Below are positions 60,510-64,000 of a DNA stretch of 64,000 nucleotides, one piece after another; position 1 is the first letter of the stretch; every line of letters starts with the position of its first letter. The position numbers and the translations under genes were made by a program. Below the pieces are notes generated by a model. The model was not told the origin of the DNA. It searched no databases and saw nothing but the letters and a program-made list of their open reading frames with translations. This DNA comes from Paraburkholderia sp. FT54 (lineage in GTDB: Bacteria > Pseudomonadota > Gammaproteobacteria > Burkholderiales > Burkholderiaceae): assembly GCF_031585635.1 (NCBI RefSeq), contig NZ_CP134196.1, positions 1,674,001 through 1,738,000 of the forward strand, given 5' to 3'.

Positions 60510-61301
60510 TCAGTCCGCTTTCTTCGGACCGATGCCCTGCAGCAGCAAGGCCACGGCATGCCGCGCGATGTCCTCGCTGCCGATGTTGCGACGCATGGGA
60601 TCGTTGCGCCACAGCTTCGACGTGGCCAGCGGCAAAATCGTCAGCCCGAGCAGCGTGACGAATACGAGCGACGGCTCCAGCGCCGCGTTCAGCCGCCCCT
60701 CTTTCTGCCAGCGAGCAATGGCCAGCAATGACGCCTTCTGATGCGCATTGCCGAAGCGCTCGTGCATGCGCTGGCGCAACAGGCCGCCGTCGCTGATTAC
60801 TTCGCGCACCCACAGCGACGGAAACCACGGGTGGTCGGCCGCCACCTGCACCAGTCGCAGAGTGAGTTGCGTGATCGCCGCGACTGGATCGTCGGGATTT
60901 TCCTGGAACGGCACGCCGAGCCCCGCGCGCAACGGGGCGAAACGTTCGTCGATCAGCACGTCGAGCAGCTGATCGCGCGTCTTGAAGTAGTAATGCATCA
61001 TCGCCGGCGTGAAACCGGCCTCGCGGGCAATCTCCCCCAGCGTGGTGTCGACGATGCCTTGGCGCGCGAACAGCACGAGCGCGGCGTCGAGCAGGCGTTT
61101 GCGCTGCTCCGGTCCGCGCGCGGCGCCAGAAGGCCTGCCCGGCCGCCGTCCGGGCGCGGCGGCCGCGGGTTTCGCGGACGGCGCGTCCGCCTCCGTTTCG
61201 ACAGTTTGGGTGGGCGTGGATCGCGCCTTGCGAAGCTTCACGGCGAGCGTGTCAGGCGGCGCGTTTTTCACACTTCCATGGTCGGATGGAATCTTTGCCA
61301 T
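60510..61301 (-). CDS. TetR-family transcriptional repressor
   Basis: This is a 263-residue regulator. A disordered, Ala/Pro/Arg-rich start of about 70 residues precedes the HTH: RKRLLDAALVLFARQGIVDT, TLGEIAREAGFTPAMMHYYF and KTRDQLLDVLIDERF. The C-terminal ligand domain continues with PWFPSLWVREVISDGGLLRQ. It is divergent from a 14-TM efflux pump gene, with a palindrome (61338-61355) in the 62-bp gap, so it is very likely the repressor of that pump. ATG at 61301 was chosen because upstream in-frame starts would run into the pump gene. Confidence 0.87.
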   Translation of the reverse strand: MAKIPSDHGSVKNAPPDTLAVKLRKARSTPTQTVETEADAPSAKPAAAAPGRRPGRPSGAARGPEQRKRLLDAALVLFARQGIVDTTLGEIAREAGFTPAMMHYYFKTRDQLLDVLIDERFAPLRAGLGVPFQENPDDPVAAITQLTLRLVQVAADHPWFPSLWVREVISDGGLLRQRMHERFGNAHQKASLLAIARWQKEGRLNAALEPSLVFVTLLGLTILPLATSKLWRNDPMRRNIGSEDIARHAVALLLQGIGPKKAD

Positions 61302-61337
61302 TGCATTCAATTTGACGGGTGACGCGATGTCGCCTAT

Positions 61338-62911
<1,574 letters not shown>

Positions 62912-62954
62912 TTGTTTCCCGCTTTGTTCACGCGCTTGATGCAAGCGCTTAATG

Positions 62955-62993
62955 ACGAGGTCGCACGCCCTGGGCGCCGACCTCGTTCTATTT
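62955..62993 (+). terminator. Probable rho-independent terminator of the pump gene
   Basis: A 9-bp perfect stem (62955-62963 and 62978-62986) with a GC-rich loop is followed by TCTATTTT, 43 bases after the pump stop codon. Confidence 0.65.
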
Positions 62994-63284
62994 TCAGCAC
63001 CGCGCAAACGGTATGAAAAAACCCCGTGGCCGTTCGTCCTGCCGATATAGCGAGCATATCGTCGTACCTGCAAATGTTCGTTAGCGCACATAAGATAGGT
63101 AGCAACGTCGATTGACGTTCTTGCTGAAACGCCACATATTGCAACCAGCGGCAGCACAAGCGTGGGCTTGCCGCGCAAGACTCTCCGGCGCATGTGGATC
63201 GTGATTTCCGCGGACATTGCTCCCGCTTCAACATGATCCGGAACATGCCGTAATGGCATCGTTTTCCAAAGGTGGGTCCACAGC
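62994..63284. other. Intergenic region before the last gene
   Basis: These 291 bases hold no recognisable gene. AAGGTGG at about 63269-63275 provides a ribosome site for the gene starting at 63285; its promoter should lie in this region. Confidence 0.45.
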
Positions 63285-64000
63285 ATGTCCACCCAGACAC
63301 TACTCGGCCACAGCTTTCCGACGCCTTGCAAGCGGTGTGGCGGCGCCCTGTACCGGCAAGTCGACTATTGCCCCTATTGCGGCGCGGTGCACCCACTCGA
63401 CGCAGGTCCGCATAAGCGGACCGTGATTCCCGGCAGCCGCGCCAGCGCCACGAATAAAGCGGCACACAAGAGCAGCCTCGACCTGGCACCAGCCGACGAA
63501 ACCGACCCCACAACGCGCGCCATGCCCGAGGGTGAACCTGCTCGCGCCGAGGCGGCGGTGCCTGCGTCGGCACTCGTCTCGCCGGACACACCGGTCCCGC
63601 CGCTCCCGGCACTGCCCAATGCGGCTGGCCGTGGCGCAATCCCGGTTCGCACAGTGCTCTATGCCATCGGCGCAATTGTCGTCATCGGCCTGGCGTATGT
63701 CGGATATTCACTATTCAGCGATCGCGTTTTGTCGAGCAGAAACAGCGACCAGTCCGCCGAATCCGAAACTACTCAGGATGCCAGAACGACGACCGGCACG
63801 ATCGCACCATATTCGCCGGCTCAGCCGGCCAACAAGGCCGCGGCCGCAGGCAAGCCCACCACGTCCGTCAATCCCGCCAAGCCTGTGCAGGTGATGCCGT
63901 CGACGCCCGTCGCCCCGCCGGTGGCCGCCGCACCCGCCAGACCCGCGCCCCAGTTCCGCGACGCCGCGCAAGCTGTGCAGGCGGCGCGCCTCGCCTTCCG
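63285..64000 (+). CDS. Zinc-ribbon membrane protein, 5' part only
   Basis: The gene is cut by the window end; 238 codons are visible. The N-terminus FPTPCKRCGGALYRQVDYCP followed by YCGAVHP is a double CxxC zinc ribbon. A Pro/Ala/Asp-rich cytoplasmic linker follows, then one membrane helix (TVLYAIGAIVVIGLAYVGYS), and a low-complexity Pro/Ala/Thr/Lys-rich region expected in the periplasm. The remaining C-terminal domain is outside the window. Similar proteins in Burkholderiales carry a C-terminal enzyme or peptidoglycan-binding part, but this cannot be seen here. AAGGTGG precedes the ATG. Confidence 0.72.
   Translation, partial: MSTQTLLGHSFPTPCKRCGGALYRQVDYCPYCGAVHPLDAGPHKRTVIPGSRASATNKAAHKSSLDLAPADETDPTTRAMPEGEPARAEAAVPASALVSPDTPVPPLPALPNAAGRGAIPVRTVLYAIGAIVVIGLAYVGYSLFSDRVLSSRNSDQSAESETTQDARTTTGTIAPYSPAQPANKAAAAGKPTTSVNPAKPVQVMPSTPVAPPVAAAPARPAPQFRDAAQAVQAARLAF

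Overview
The window is high-GC, gene-dense chromosomal DNA with the gene content and codon style of a Burkholderiales bacterium, most likely Paraburkholderia or Burkholderia. The pointers are a DUF3331-type protein, a Porin_4 outer-membrane porin, several two-component systems, LhpI, Zur and OpgC homologues, and GC-rich palindromic repeats. This assignment rests on recognising families, not on a database search. No rRNA, tRNA or CRISPR array was seen.

Layout. 1-2.7 kb: end of a TOBE-domain ABC ATPase, then a polar amino-acid uptake operon (binding protein and two permeases). 2.7-6.8 kb: a periplasmic molybdenum hydroxylase (2Fe-2S subunit, Moco subunit, tri-haem cytochrome c). 7-14.4 kb: NlpD-like factor, DeoR regulator, NudK-type Nudix enzyme, small membrane protein, aldo/keto reductase, porin. 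14.9-18.2 kb: OpgC-like acyltransferase, esterase, AI-2E-family permease. 18.2-20.7 kb: an IS5 element and an IS110 element side by side. 21-30 kb: DUF3331 protein, class II ribonucleotide reductase, a DmsABC/SoeABC-type molybdoenzyme operon, a 2-hydroxyacid dehydrogenase. 30-38 kb: PAS-PAS-GGDEF protein, small monooxygenase, CusRS-like pair, secreted protein, cytochrome b561 with a YedY-like Moco protein, AraC regulator. 38-42 kb: alcohol dehydrogenase, a long inverted-repeat element broken by an IS3 element, LysR regulator. 42-48.7 kb: zwf, LhpI-like reductase, K+ channel, Cys-rich protein, C39-like protein, FAD oxidoreductase. 48.7-50.5 kb: hipBA with its control region. 50.8-55.4 kb: HTH-receiver protein, a two-gene sensor operon (Moco-like protein plus hybrid kinase), a phosphoribosyltransferase-HAD fusion. 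55.4-64 kb: NERD helicase, GST, Zur-like regulator, single-domain response regulator, RraA-like protein, a TetR/DHA2 efflux pair, and a zinc-ribbon membrane protein cut by the window end.

The most striking structures are non-coding. First, five copies of a 15-bp palindromic motif lie in front of hipB at an exact 26-bp period, which looks like an ordered operator array for HipB. Second, an imperfect palindrome with arms of about 200 bp, each arm holding a smaller hairpin, has been split by a 1,240-bp IS3 element with an ACT target duplication. Third, the hybrid-kinase operon contains a Moco-fold protein in which the molybdenum-ligating Cys appears replaced by Thr, suggesting a sensory use of an enzyme fold.
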